NCBI GenBank assembly: GCA_949775045.1
Contig: OX459102.1
Location: forward strand, 12,990,370-13,054,369
Direction of reading: 5' to 3'
DNA: 64,000 nucleotides
Source: Metridium senile
Lineage: Eukaryota; Cnidaria; Anthozoa; Actiniaria; Metridiidae
In this document: positions 12,099 through 23,799 of the stretch, piece by piece
Position numbering within the stretch: position 1 is the stretch's first letter
Layout: the number at the start of each line of letters is the position of its first letter
Notes under the pieces: generated by a model
Seen by the model: the letters and a program-made list of their open reading frames with translations, nothing else
Databases searched by the model: none
What the model was told of the DNA's origin: nothing
Translations under genes and position numbers: made by a program

Positions 12099-15000
12099 CT
12101 ATCAACAATAAAACAAAAATAAACCATTACATGTATATCTGAATTCTTTGCCATATGACAATCACATGTGAACAATCTAACAATAAATACAATAAGTACA
12201 ATGAATCTATATGCCACTTAACTATCCTGAAAGGATGTTTGATTTGTCTCTAGCTGTAGTAAATTAAATTTTTTAATACAACGAGGATCCATGCCTTTTC
12301 ACACCCAAGTCTTCCAAACTCCCTGGGGTGCACGTGTTTAATATACAGAAATTCAAGACATTGTTTTGATAAAGAATATTATGTTGTTTTCTTTGTTTCC
12401 CTGTGTTGAATTGAATACAGGATGATAATCCTGAGATTTCTAATGCAGATGGAGCAATTTTGCAACTGGAAAACATGCCTAAACATGAAGGCATTTCAAT
12501 CTTTATGTCCCCTTCAGTAAACAATTACCAAAGTTTTAAAAAGCCATTTAGAACTAACCTGATTCTCGATTAGGATCTTTTGTCAAACTCTGATATATAC
12601 CAGGTGGTGCATTGCTAGAAGAACGAGGATCACCATCCACAGCAGCATAGTCATATTCAAATTCATTATCTGTGAAATGTAAATTAAATTGTAAAAGTTA
12701 ATTTATCCTTCATATGATTGTAAGTCATTTGGCTACATACAATATATAGGGACATTAAGTGCTGGTTTTCAGCTTTCTGTGAACCCAGAACAGCTATTTA
12801 AGTAGTTGTAAAATACAATTAGAACTAGTCAGCACCCTCTGTGTGTTTTCACTGATCACTGATGAAGTGTTTTAAAACTAGTCGTTGCATGGTATTTTTG
12901 AGTTTGCAGAAAATCAAAAACAGCAGTCTTTACAAACTGGAATTAATTAATTGTAAAACCTATATTAACACATGATGTGAAATACATGATATAAATTAAG
13001 CAACTACATCATCGTGTAATTATAACCACACACCACATATTATACCACTTTATTTTCACATCAGCTCAGTTTTCATTGTTCTTTTCGGTTGAATATATCG
13101 CATAACCCCTGGCACAGGGGGAATATATATTAATATGCAAGGGGAATATGTCATATTCCCCTTGCATACTAATGTATATTCCCCCTGCATATTTAATTCA
13201 TTGTACAGATATTACTCTTCCCCTCAACATCAGACTTAATAATAATTTACTAGATAGCGATTTTTGGCGAAAAAAAGTCTACATTGCTATATCCGCGCTT
13301 TAAGCCATTATACTAGCGAGGCAACCGATGGAAAGTTAACAACAAAAACTCGTTTAATGTCATCAAGTTTGTTAGCATTCAAGTTCATTAGCATTCCTCT
13401 AAATAGAATTGAAAAGCAATTGTTTAATATTCCCTTACTCATTGACAAAGAACATTTAAATGGACACGTAGACGGAGAAGTGAGAAGCACAAAAACTGAT
13501 TTGAGTGATGAATATTTCATCTGAGTCCGACTTCTTCGCTGGTCTCTCCTGAAAGAGCTCAGACAACTGCTGTGAAATTTTGGACTGAATATTAAAGAGC
13601 TTAGAAAATAGAAATAACTGTACATTGTTTTGCTATGAAAGGGCGAATACAAAACAAAGAACATTCAAATACGCAGTTCAAATACCGCGCCTTTTGAAGA
13701 AAAATCAACCCCTATTCAGTATATGTGAGGTAAAACAATAGTAAATCACTCAATTAAACATTTTTTTATTCCTTTCAACAACTCGTGCGAATTAAAAGTT
13801 AGGAAGAAAGGAACTCATACATGTCTTCTTGATTGGTTAACCTCCCCGATGTAAAAATAAGCCAGTTATCGGCCTTCAGCTCGTGGTTATGTGATATATT
13901 CACATAACCCCTCGCTTCAGGCCGATAACCCTTACTTATATACCATGTACCACCACACCACATATCTCATTACATTGGACTTGTTAACAGGAATGTTAAT
14001 ATTTAATAGTAGATATTGTAATGTAAATTCAAAATTTGTGAAATACATTTTAAATTACCAGTATTTTGGGCGGCTTGCTTTTGTTTTGATAAATCAATGA
14101 TTTCACTGCCATTTCCATATGTTGGGTTTTCTAAACATACAAAAAGACAAATATGGAATAAAATAACACAGAAATAGAATAGACAGAACAGAATAAAGAA
14201 TAGAGAAGAAATAAAAAGTACAGCAGCAGCATATGCTCCATTGAGTTACAAAGTTTAATTTTAATAAGGAAAATGTTGCTTATTTTGCTTTTGATAATGC
14301 TTTGAAAAAGGTTGTGACTGAACAGTCGTTTTACAGCAGCTTTTTACATTTTATTTTTCAAAGTTAGTTAGGTTTCCGGCTAGAAAAGGTTAACTGTTAT
14401 TTTTCATAAAAATAGACGTCATTTTTATTTTCTGGCTGAATTTCGGAAGACAAAAGACAGTTATTTAGGCCATTTTGATTAACGTTTAGGTAAGATCAGG
14501 TAAAGTCACGCTGACGTCAACTTGTCAAACCAGTTTTTTTGAAGGGCAAAATAAGGGTTATTTGACCCTCGAGCTTGGGGTAATAGCATCTCATATTTGC
14601 CCGCAAACGATACCTTAAATGGTAAATTTATGTCACAGTTGTATAATATATGATTGTGCTTACCTGGGGTGTTTGGTCTTTTTTGTAGTTTGCTATTTTG
14701 CCTGAATATATTCAAGAACAACCAAATGAAATATTGATAGCTTACTTATTATAAATAGCTATTAGTGTTACTAAAATTACTTAAAACCAGCCCTGGGGCC
14801 GGTTGTTCAAAGCTAGATTAACACTAATCCTGGGTTAACTCTAAAGAAAACCTACAGAGTTAACCCAGGATTAACACTAAACTGGCTTTGAACAACTGGG
14901 CCTGAGGGTGATCCATACACCATGATTGAATAGGTGCCAACTGGCAAATGGTGGGAATATCTCCCTTTTAGGGTATAGCCACTATTAATTTATCCTACCC

Positions 15001-18000
15001 CATCATTCTTTTGCTGACGTCACCGGAAGTAATATTGCTAAAACTAGTTGTATTGCCCTAAAATCTTTTTGCTTCACAAATAATGAATTTATATGAATAA
15101 TATATTTTTAAGAGAAATGATAAACTTTTGCAAATTCAGGATCAAGATATTAGCAATCAAAATATACTAGCTTATAGCTTACCCAGAAGTATTTTTACGT
15201 CTTTTCCACATGACAATAACAACAATAATGACCACAATTGCTATTACTGCCATTACAGATCCTACAATTGCACCAACTGGGGATGACTGCTGTTAGGTAA
15301 CAAAATAACAAATAAATATACATGCACCTATTTCAAAAATCGTTGTCGCAATCAAAGCTACAGTCCACACTCTGAAGCCTGCAAAGCATATCAGTATTTT
15401 CTTCTCTTCTCCATTTATTCATAGCATATTTTTGCTTGTGCGTGTTTGTGTTATATGACCAGCAACAAGCTGTTGCAGAAGTAGATGATGAAACAAATAT
15501 TTATTGAAAAAACGAGTAATAAACCAACAATTTATATTCATGTTACCGACATTCTTTGCAGGCTTCAGAGTGTAGACTGTACCTTTGCCTGCGACTACGA
15601 TTATTGAAATAGGTGTATAATAAAGTGCATATAATTCTTATATAATATACTTAAATACATAAATTGAAATAAAAAATTTATCATATAAATAATTAAAAAA
15701 GAAGTTTTCACAAAATATAAATCACACACACTCTACATGTACCTTATCTCCCTGTTTTTTTGCTGTTGGTGAGACATTACGACTTGGAGTGATGGCTGTA
15801 ACAAATATAGATTGATTAGATGATGATGTAACTGTTTTGGATAAAAAAATATTTCTAAATTTGATATGTAATGTAATGTAATGTAATGTAACTTACATAA
15901 TGTACTGTGGTGCTTACAAATATAGCTCACAATTCACATGGGTCTCAATTATGTGCTTTTAAACAATAATTAATGAGATTAGTGCACTTTTCAGCGACAT
16001 ACAAATTATTTTAACTGATCGAAGGCATAAAGACAAATGCAATGGTCTAGTGGTTAGATTAAGTGAATTGCACTGACATATGGCGCTGGGTTTAATAACT
16101 GACCCACTGGTGATAAACTTGATTCCCCCTGCTTAATTTAATAGGCAAAACACTGAGTTAATCTGCCCAGCTATAAGGACAGGGCATCTGAAAAAGTGCA
16201 AGGGTGCGATTCTGCACTATTTCCCGAAAATCACACCAAATCGCATTAGTTATCGTTTTCCGCACTTTTCAATATTTTCCACACTTTTTGCCAGGATAAT
16301 ACAGAAAAACTTGCAAACCTGTTGACATTGTTCTTGAATACACAATAATTCTTCAAATAAGCAAGTTTTTCATCGGAATTCATCTCATTTTGGGCTGGAA
16401 ATCGACTGTAAAACGTTTTGACCTAATCACATGCCTCTATAAAAATACAGCAAATTTAGCATGAACTTCGCAGAAAATTTCTTCATTTTGCATCAAAATA
16501 ATATTAAAAATAAATAATAATATACAAATTATTAGCATTTCAGGACTTTTCCGCACCATTTAAATTTCCACCCTTTCGCAAGTTTTTTTTTCCACACTTT
16601 TTCAGATGCACTGAAGGGAGAAGCCTTTTTACTTATTAATAAGTTAAATACTTTTAGTATTAGCCAATCTAACCTGCTTGAGTAGAGGGTATTGGATGAA
16701 GTGTTGCTGTTGGACTAATCACAGGCGTTGAAACTGGAAATTAAATTGGTGAGATATTTAATTTTCATAGCGGCACCAATTAAATTGAAATTGACATAAA
16801 TCAATGAACATCTTTTTTCTTCTCATCAAATATCAAAATGTGAAGAATGGATAGTTTGCTTTTATACTAATAGACAGCTGATAGAAAAGTAGCAATTGGA
16901 ATTTAACAAGTTATTTAGTGTACAGCTGACCAGACACAGGCAACTGAGGATGCATGGGAATAGTTTTACTTTTAATTAAATAAGGAAAATAAAACAGCAT
17001 GCATGTCCTTATTAATACTGTGATATAAACATGCTGTGAGCTGTACAGAAGAAAGAAGTCATAACCAACAACAAGGCATAGCTGAGTGTTTCTTTGACTT
17101 CTAAAATACGCTACAGCTCCCAGAGCGTTTATATCACAGCAAATTGACACATGCGATTACAAGTAGACATTTCATATGGCCTTTATAGAATATTTTTAAA
17201 CTTTTTACTGAGGGTGTCTCCATCCTCTGATATAAACATGGTAAATTTATTTAAATTCTTAACTTTAATCACTATACTATAATTATACTTGTATATTTTG
17301 TAACATAAACTTACATGTTACTTTGCCTTTTGCCTTAAAGATAATGCATGGTTTGTTAACTGACCGTGTGCCAGTAATGCTAAAAGTACAACCTGTAGGC
17401 ACGAGTCCCAAAACTCTTCCATGTAAGTTGCTTGATGGTGGTAAACTTTGCCATTGTAATTCCTTTCACAGAATTGGAATAATAAGACTTAAATTTGGTT
17501 CTAGCTAGTTTTTGCTATCTTTAAACTTACATTTAGTACTTGGCCTATATAGTAATAGGATACTATAATAATAATAATTATAATAATAATGATGATGATG
17601 ATGATAATAATAATAAATTCCTTATATTATAGTGCACCCCATGAAATCTTGATGTGCTTTACAAAAGTACCACAAAAATTAGCTAAGAATCAAATAGAAG
17701 TATATAATATATACATATATACTATTATACACTTGTAAGTAAATTATTTCAAAAAAGGCTGTTCAAGGTGACAAGTCATTCAATCCAAGACCAAAAAGAT
17801 AACTTCATTCCCTTTACCAGCTGTAATATAACCACTTAATATAACTGCAATATCTCTATAATAAATTCTATGTTCTTGCAGGTGAGAAGATGACCACAAA
17901 CCTCAATTACTATTTGTGATTGAATACATCATACCTATAACATTTTTCCTTCTATAAAGGAGTGACTTAATTAAATCCTTTTGAAATTAGTATATTTCCT

Positions 18001-21000
18001 AATTAACTCCATTCTGTCTTGGAATGACAAAGTAGTTATATGTAATATAGAATAGAATATAAATTATTTATCAGACATGTTATTTATAGTCACTTCAGTT
18101 TTACTTACCTTTTCCTTGGTGTCAATAGAGAAAACATATCCAGCATTTACTTGCATTTGTTTTCCAGTTTGGTCATCAATGTAATACAGTGTGTTGGCCA
18201 CTTTACAATTATTCCCTGTTATTCTCATTCCTCTATTTTTAAACTTTATATGAGAACTTTGTTGAAGGTTAAGTACAATATAAGGTGTTAATTGGCCTTT
18301 GAGATGCAGTTCAGAACAAACTGAAATTGAATATATCATCATGATCAATGTTTAAGTTATGAATTCTAAATTATTTTATTGTAAACACCTTTAAGTAATA
18401 TAATAGTGCATAGCAAATATTGCATACCGGTAGTACTTATGAAAGTCCAACTTCTATCAAAATCTTTTAAAAGGCCTGGATACAAATGTCTAACTTACAA
18501 AATACTAATCTATGAATCTGTATCTACCCTGAGCTTCAAGGGCCTTTTCATTTGACACCTCAGTTATATGATTTTTCTGTGTGGGGGGGAGGGGGGGAGA
18601 CAATATCACCTGTTGTTTTGGCAAAAATATCATAACCCCTTTATATTTCATCCAGTTTTTACTAAACCCCTATAAAACAGCATACAATTTGTAACAATCC
18701 CCATGCAATACTATAATAAATTATAGCTTCCGAAAATAATGTGACCCCCCCCCCTCAATATTGCAGCCCCACATACACTACTAAATGAAAGCTCCCTTAC
18801 CAAAGGTCTTTTTATATCATTATCTGAAATATTGGACAATTATACAAGAAATGATTGAATAACATTGTCTCTTATTTTACTGTAAAAAGAAAAAAAAATT
18901 GATTGCAGTATCAACTTTTGGAGGCATTTCTTTGATTTTTTTGTGTCAATTTGAGACCATGATGCTTGTCAAAGTAATTCTGATTACAGTCTCAGTGGAC
19001 AGAACATGCAATGTGTGCTTGATGAGCATTTCATTTCATTGCTTTTACTTCAAACTATGTTGTAAATTACTTCTTTAAAAATACTCGCTCTCTTCGGAGG
19101 AGTGAACAAAAAAAAACCCCGCAGGGATTAAACAAATGTATATACAGACAATGATCTTGTGAGTATGACTATATTCTAAATCATAACGGTTCTTCTCGAG
19201 CAAAGGCATCCATTAAATGCTGATTATCTCGAAAACAAACTCAGGACACCCCACTTTTCTTTTCATATTTGTAATCAGCATTAAATTTCACATTAATAAA
19301 TCGTAGTTTAAAGAAAAGTTTAACATTATTTCCAAAAGTAGCCAGTCGCCTTAAAAACTATAGTTAATAGCGTCATACAAATCATTGATTTAATAAGACT
19401 TGTTGCCTCACACAGAAAGAAATATGAAAAAATATCATATAATTTTAAATCCTAAGCGGACATTCATGTAAATAATTAATATATATTTAAACAAACAATT
19501 GAATAATACTTTTAATAATACGTACTTAATAATATCATATAAAGAGACCAATCCTTGTAAATCTTGTAACATGTGCATGTAATTGGTGTTCTTTTTTTCA
19601 GTTTGTTTATGTAGTTGTATTTAGTGTAAATTTTGTAGAAATTCAGAAATTCCAGCTTCAATTAATATCTCAAGAATAATGTTAATGCTGATTTATCAGA
19701 CAAGCGCTGATTCCCAGCTTTAATTAATATCTCAAGAATAAAGTTAATGCTGATTTATCAGGCAAGCACTGATTCCCAGCTTCAATTAATATCTCAAGAA
19801 TAACGTTAATGCTGATTTATCGGGCAAGTGCTTCAATTAGTTTATCAAGAATGAAGTTAATGCTGATTTATCAGACAAGCGCTGATTCCCAGCTGTAATT
19901 GAAAAATATACTTTAGCTTATATTATTCATATTTAACTGCGGATAAGAATTCAAAGCACAAAATATTAACTATAAACATGATAAATATCATCCTACATGA
20001 GTTTGACCTTTTGGTTTTGTTTGGTGGGGGTGATAATTTTGATCAACGCTAAAGACTTCTTTGTTTCCATTTAATTAGCTAGTAAAAAAGGCCTATTCCA
20101 GGCACCTCACAAATAGGATTAAGCTCAAGAAACCGCAAGAATGCAGAACAATATTCTGCATTCCAGGGCGTAACTAAGGGTTCTGGCTCGTTATGTTAGA
20201 GAATAGACATGCATGCACTCGGGCTTTATGAAATTTAGAGCTCCCAGCAATAACAGAATGCCACTCGGGGCTGCTAAAAAGCATATAAATTATGAACATG
20301 TGAGCAAAAATGAACATGTGAGCTGAGTTGTATGCAAAATATTAATCGTAGAGGTAGTGAGTGAGTCTCCCCGATTAGTAGAGCGCACTGCGTCCAGCTA
20401 GAAGATTGAGACGTTAAAAAAGTTATTATTATTATTATCATTATCATTATTATATAGCTAGCACTTGCATTTATTTTTTTCACCCTTACAAATATTATTC
20501 TACCTTATTATAGGAAATTAACGCTCGGACACATTAACATAATTTAAATTCACGCAACCTAAATTAACGCGATTCAGAGGGAAAAATGCTTTCAAATGAA
20601 GAAAATTAACGCGAAAAGGGGCAAAAGATTTTTAAAGGAAGGTATATTTCCAGAAAATATCTATACACTAAAATGTATGGATATTTTCTGGAACTACACA
20701 AGGAATCTAACGTGATCGAGCCAAATAACAAATCAAAACAAAACTTTATTAACAGCTGCAAAGTTCTTTGGAGTGGCATAACAAACGACAAATGTCAGTA
20801 AATATCCATTTTCAGCCATTCTCTAAATGAATCAAAGTCTATCCTAAACGAAATCCTAAAGGTCATGCATCTGATAGCCTGCGTAGCAAGCGTTTCTTTT
20901 GGGGGGAACGGGAGAAAGTTGTTTTTTGGTTGTTTTGGCATAGCTGTGTTACCGATATGGCCGCGCGAAACCTAAGACGAGTACAAAACATCAAGTTAGG

Positions 21001-23103
21001 GGGAGGGGGAGAGGAGGGAAGGAAATGCTTGCAAACAAACCCCTGGTTTTTGAAAAACTGTGTTCGCCCACGAACGCACCAATCAAAATGCTGCGTTTTG
21101 GTACTTATGACAGCAGATTGACAGTGAGGTATGCGAGAGCACTTCATAGAGAGCATTCAATATCGTCTTCGTTCAATAACACACGATAAATGGCGTCGAC
21201 TTTGTTTAGTTAAATCAATTTTGAAGAAGTTTTAACAGACATTTTATCACAATGAAGAATAGTTCTCAAGCCAGAACAGAAAGAATCATTGAAACAACTT
21301 GTTTTCGGGGAAGATCTGTTCGCCGTCCTGCCAACAGGGTTTGGAAAGAGCTTGATCTTTCAACTCGTGTTGGAAAGACTTAACAAAGTTGTGATGAGTT
21401 TTAATAACAGAGGCAGATCACTTTGGAATCAAGACTCAATCGATAGCAGAAAGCGAGCTAAGCGATCGAGAAAGGACTTGCAGCGGTTCTGCTTCTATTC
21501 GGTTCAGCCGAGGGAGTTTTGAGCAGGTTTTGAGCGATAACTTTCAATTTCTATTTTGTCTCAAAGACCGCGAAAGCTTTCGCCGTTCCCTGAAAGCCGT
21601 TATTATGGACGAATCACACACTATAGAAGCAAACTCAGTGAACTATCTGTTTATTAGCTATTCTTTGTAAATGCTATCAACTCTTTATTAAAGATCAGAA
21701 TGTTATCTACAATTTGCGTTTGGATTCAAGATTTTCCATCTTTAATGGCTATAAATAAGAGTATCTTATATCTGTTTGCTTTTTGAAACTGTTGATAGAC
21801 GAGTGCAGAGCAAACAGCGGCGCCCAGCTGCGAAAGGTCATAGGGGCGTTTTTCAGAATCCACGGGGTTTGTTTGCAAGCGTTTCCTCCGCTCTTCTCCC
21901 CTCCCCCTCCCTCGTATTTTTTTACTCATCTTAGGTTTCGCGCGGCCATATCGGTAACACAGCTATCCCAAAACAACTAAAAAACAACTTTCTCCTGTTC
22001 CCCCCAAAAGAAACGCTTGCTACGCAGGCTATGCATCTGATGTCCAGAAGTATTTATCAGAATATTCAAGTAGTGACGATGAGATAGACCCGGAGGATGC
22101 ACTGTTGTTTGACTTTTTATCAGATTGTAGATTTTGGATAACATTTTCATAACATGCTAAGACTTACCAAATTTGGAAGTCATACGTCAATTCAGGGCTC
22201 AGAATAGCTGCCTGTCAATGGCCAGATGTCAGGCCAAATTTAGGTTTGGCAGGCAAAAATAATTATGAACTGCCAAAAATTGCAGTCAAAATTTACTGGA
22301 AATCATATTTCATGGTTTCTGTATGGGGATGTGGCAGGCCAAATTATTTTCTTAATTTATTTTCTCAACTTAGTTCGAGCCCTGCAATTTTCCAATAATC
22401 GATAATTACAAAAATTCAATCGTCAATTGTAATATCATTTTCGTCATAATATTTTAAACTACCATAATTTGAGGAATTCGAAGCGCCGTTTTGGATATAT
22501 ATAACTGGAGCTGTCAAAATATTTTGAAATTATGAATAATAAAACAATTATTGAATTCGTCTTTCGTATGATATGAAAATTATGCAAACCTCGGAGGATG
22601 TTATCCGCCTCAGCCTATGTGTTCTGCAGATAACACGGTCCTTGATTTGCATAATTTTTTATATCATACTCAGCCTCATCCAATAATTGCTAAACTAATA
22701 AGGTAATTCTATAATCCTATAAATATGATATATAATTAAATTGGGCTTCCTGTGGCAACAAATAAGCTTCAGTGTATATTATGTAAAATATTATGGCACA
22801 GATGTTACCTGAATTCTTGAAAAGAATTTTTTTCGTATCACTGTTTGCAACACAGGCCTTACTTGAAAAAAGAAACGTATTATAGCCAGTATGGCATTGG
22901 CATTTAATCATATTTCCAACTTCAGCATACCAACCAGCATTTTCTCCACATTCGCTCGAACTGGAAACGAAGCCAAAAATATCACCATCTTTTTCCCGTT
23001 TTACAAACGTAATTGTACTGAGAGCATTGTGTATATAAGCACAAAATATCAATAGTGACAAACCACAGTAGTATTGATTCCATGTAAATGTTGACAGCCT
23101 CAT
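11542..23103 (-). CDS. Gene A: putative type I membrane receptor, 10 exons, 550 aa
   Basis: Exons: 22809-23103, 18109-18320, 17315-17462, 16674-16733, 15743-15795, 15183-15289, 14664-14701, 14059-14130, 12559-12669 and 11542-12098. All borders are GT/AG and the total (1653 bp) closes in frame. Exon 1: signal peptide beginning MRLSTFTW, then a Cys-rich segment with KCQCHTGY...ACVANS. Exon 2: ITGNNCKVANTLYYIDD. Exon 3: RSVNKPCIIFKAKGK. Exons 4-5: Ser/Thr/Pro stalk. Exon 6: TM (GAIVGSVMAVIAIVVIIVVI) followed by a basic stop-transfer WKRRK. Exon 8: NPTYGNGSEI. Exon 10: the YxxL tail. The stalk and TM resemble the C/D/E modules, while exons 9-10 resemble B. No known ectodomain family is recognised. 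A helicase transposon lies 101 bp upstream of the ATG and may affect expression. Receptor-type signalling is inferred from architecture only. Confidence 0.85.
13115..13190. repeat. Palindromic MITE in gene A intron 8
   Basis: AGGGGGAATATATATTAATATG...CTAATGTATATTCCCCCT forms arms of about 35 bases with almost no loop. Only a foldback is supported. Confidence 0.8.
14796..14902. repeat. Foldback MITE GGCCGGTTGTTCAAAG
   Basis: GGGCCGGTTGTTCAAAGC at the left and GCTTTGAACAACTGGGCC at the right, with GGGTTAACTCT / AGAGTTAACCC at the centre, form an almost complete palindrome in gene A intron 6. It is related to the decayed copy at 3370-3553. Confidence 0.88.
19648..19905. repeat. Minisatellite, about four 62-bp units, gene A intron 1
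   Basis: The unit contains TTAATATCTCAAGAATAA and TTAATGCTGATTTATCAG, followed by CAAGCGCTGATTCCCAGC. Four units are visible; the third is shortened, and all differ by a few substitutions. Confidence 0.9.
20875..22031. mobile_element. Non-autonomous TIR transposon carrying a RecQ remnant
   Basis: The ends are TAGCCTGCGTAGCAAGCG and its exact complement. Imperfect TIRs of about 180-200 bp continue inward (GTGTTACCGATATGGCCGCG on both sides). The 9-bp TSD TGCATCTGA occurs at 20866-20874 and 22032-22040. The interior holds a broken helicase (21252-21690). TSD length and helicase cargo match the large transposon at 23205-33092 although the TIR sequence differs, so this looks like an internally deleted relative, not a derivative of that same element. 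Confidence 0.88.
21252..21690 (+). pseudogene. RecQ-type helicase remnant inside the TIR element
   Basis: It shows a Q-motif-like KPEQKESLKQLVFG, the Walker A context VLPTGFGKSLIFQ and, after a gap and frame breaks, a DEAH-like box IMDESHTIEANS. The region between motifs I and II is largely deleted, and there is no C-terminal helicase domain. It parallels AILPTGFGKSLLYQ and CVVDEAHCVEIW in the intact helicase at 23800-26530. Confidence 0.8.
22566..22670. repeat. Foldback element with ATGATATGAAAATTATGCAA ends
   Basis: ATATGAAAATTATGCAAACC pairs with a near-complement (TTTGCATAATTTTTTATATCAT); GGATGTTATCC / GATAACAC lie inside. Located in gene A intron 1. Confidence 0.65.
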
Positions 23104-23195
23104 GGTGAAGACGATCTAGACGATGAGATAGTTACATCTAACAAAACGACTGACACAGCACCCTTTCATTTGACTGTCGTATTTTCCAAGAAGCC

Positions 23196-23204
23196 GGTGA
23201 AGCT
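23196..23204. other. Left target-site duplication of the helicase transposon
   Basis: GGTGAAGCT directly precedes the element and is repeated at 33093-33101. The orthologous position upstream of gene B (49010-49018, GATGAAGCT) has a single copy and no insertion. Confidence 0.95.
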
Positions 23205-23260
23205 CAACCTCGTTCCCAGGGCCTTTTTCCGCGAGGGAGAAAAGACCCTGGCATCGGCTG
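23205..23260 (+). repeat. Left TIR of the helicase transposon, 56 bp
   Basis: It is identical to the complement of 33037-33092 at all 56 positions; beyond GCATCGGCTG the two sides diverge. It contains an internal quasi-palindrome, CCAGGGCC...GGAGAAAAGACCCTGG, that could be a protein-binding site. Confidence 0.97.
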
Positions 23261-23799
23261 ATTTTTACACCCAGTATATCTGGGTGTTCGATTGGTGTTT
23301 ACCGCTGAAGTACGAATGCAGGCACTACAACATGCATGGGAATCTTCGTATATACGGCGTCCATTTTGTTTAGAGAATTAGTATGAACGGATAACTCATA
23401 ATTAGTCGTTGCAATACTTGAAAATGTAGACAAATGGAAAGACAGGAGCATAAACTACAATATGGTGGACAATTTAAATCATTTTACGTTGCTTTTAACT
23501 TATGATGGAGTAAGAAAACATTTTAGAGTTTTTACAAGTAAGTCTAATTTTATAGAAACATTTACATAAATTTTTGAATCATGTGAAAAGTACAGTGATT
23601 TATTACGAATGTGCACGAAAACGTCTTCAGACTACGTACAAAAAAATAAGCTTACTAACTTTAATACTTAATCTTGTATGTTGAAGCAATCGAAATATCA
23701 ATAAATTGCTTGAAAACGAAGATGTATCCTTATAATTTATCATCTAGATAGGATTTGTGTGACTAATAATGACGGCCGGCCTGTTACTAATATTATAAA

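Noticed and set aside
19648..19905. CRISPR-like array
   Set aside because: Direct tandem repeats without unique spacers of constant length, in an animal intron.
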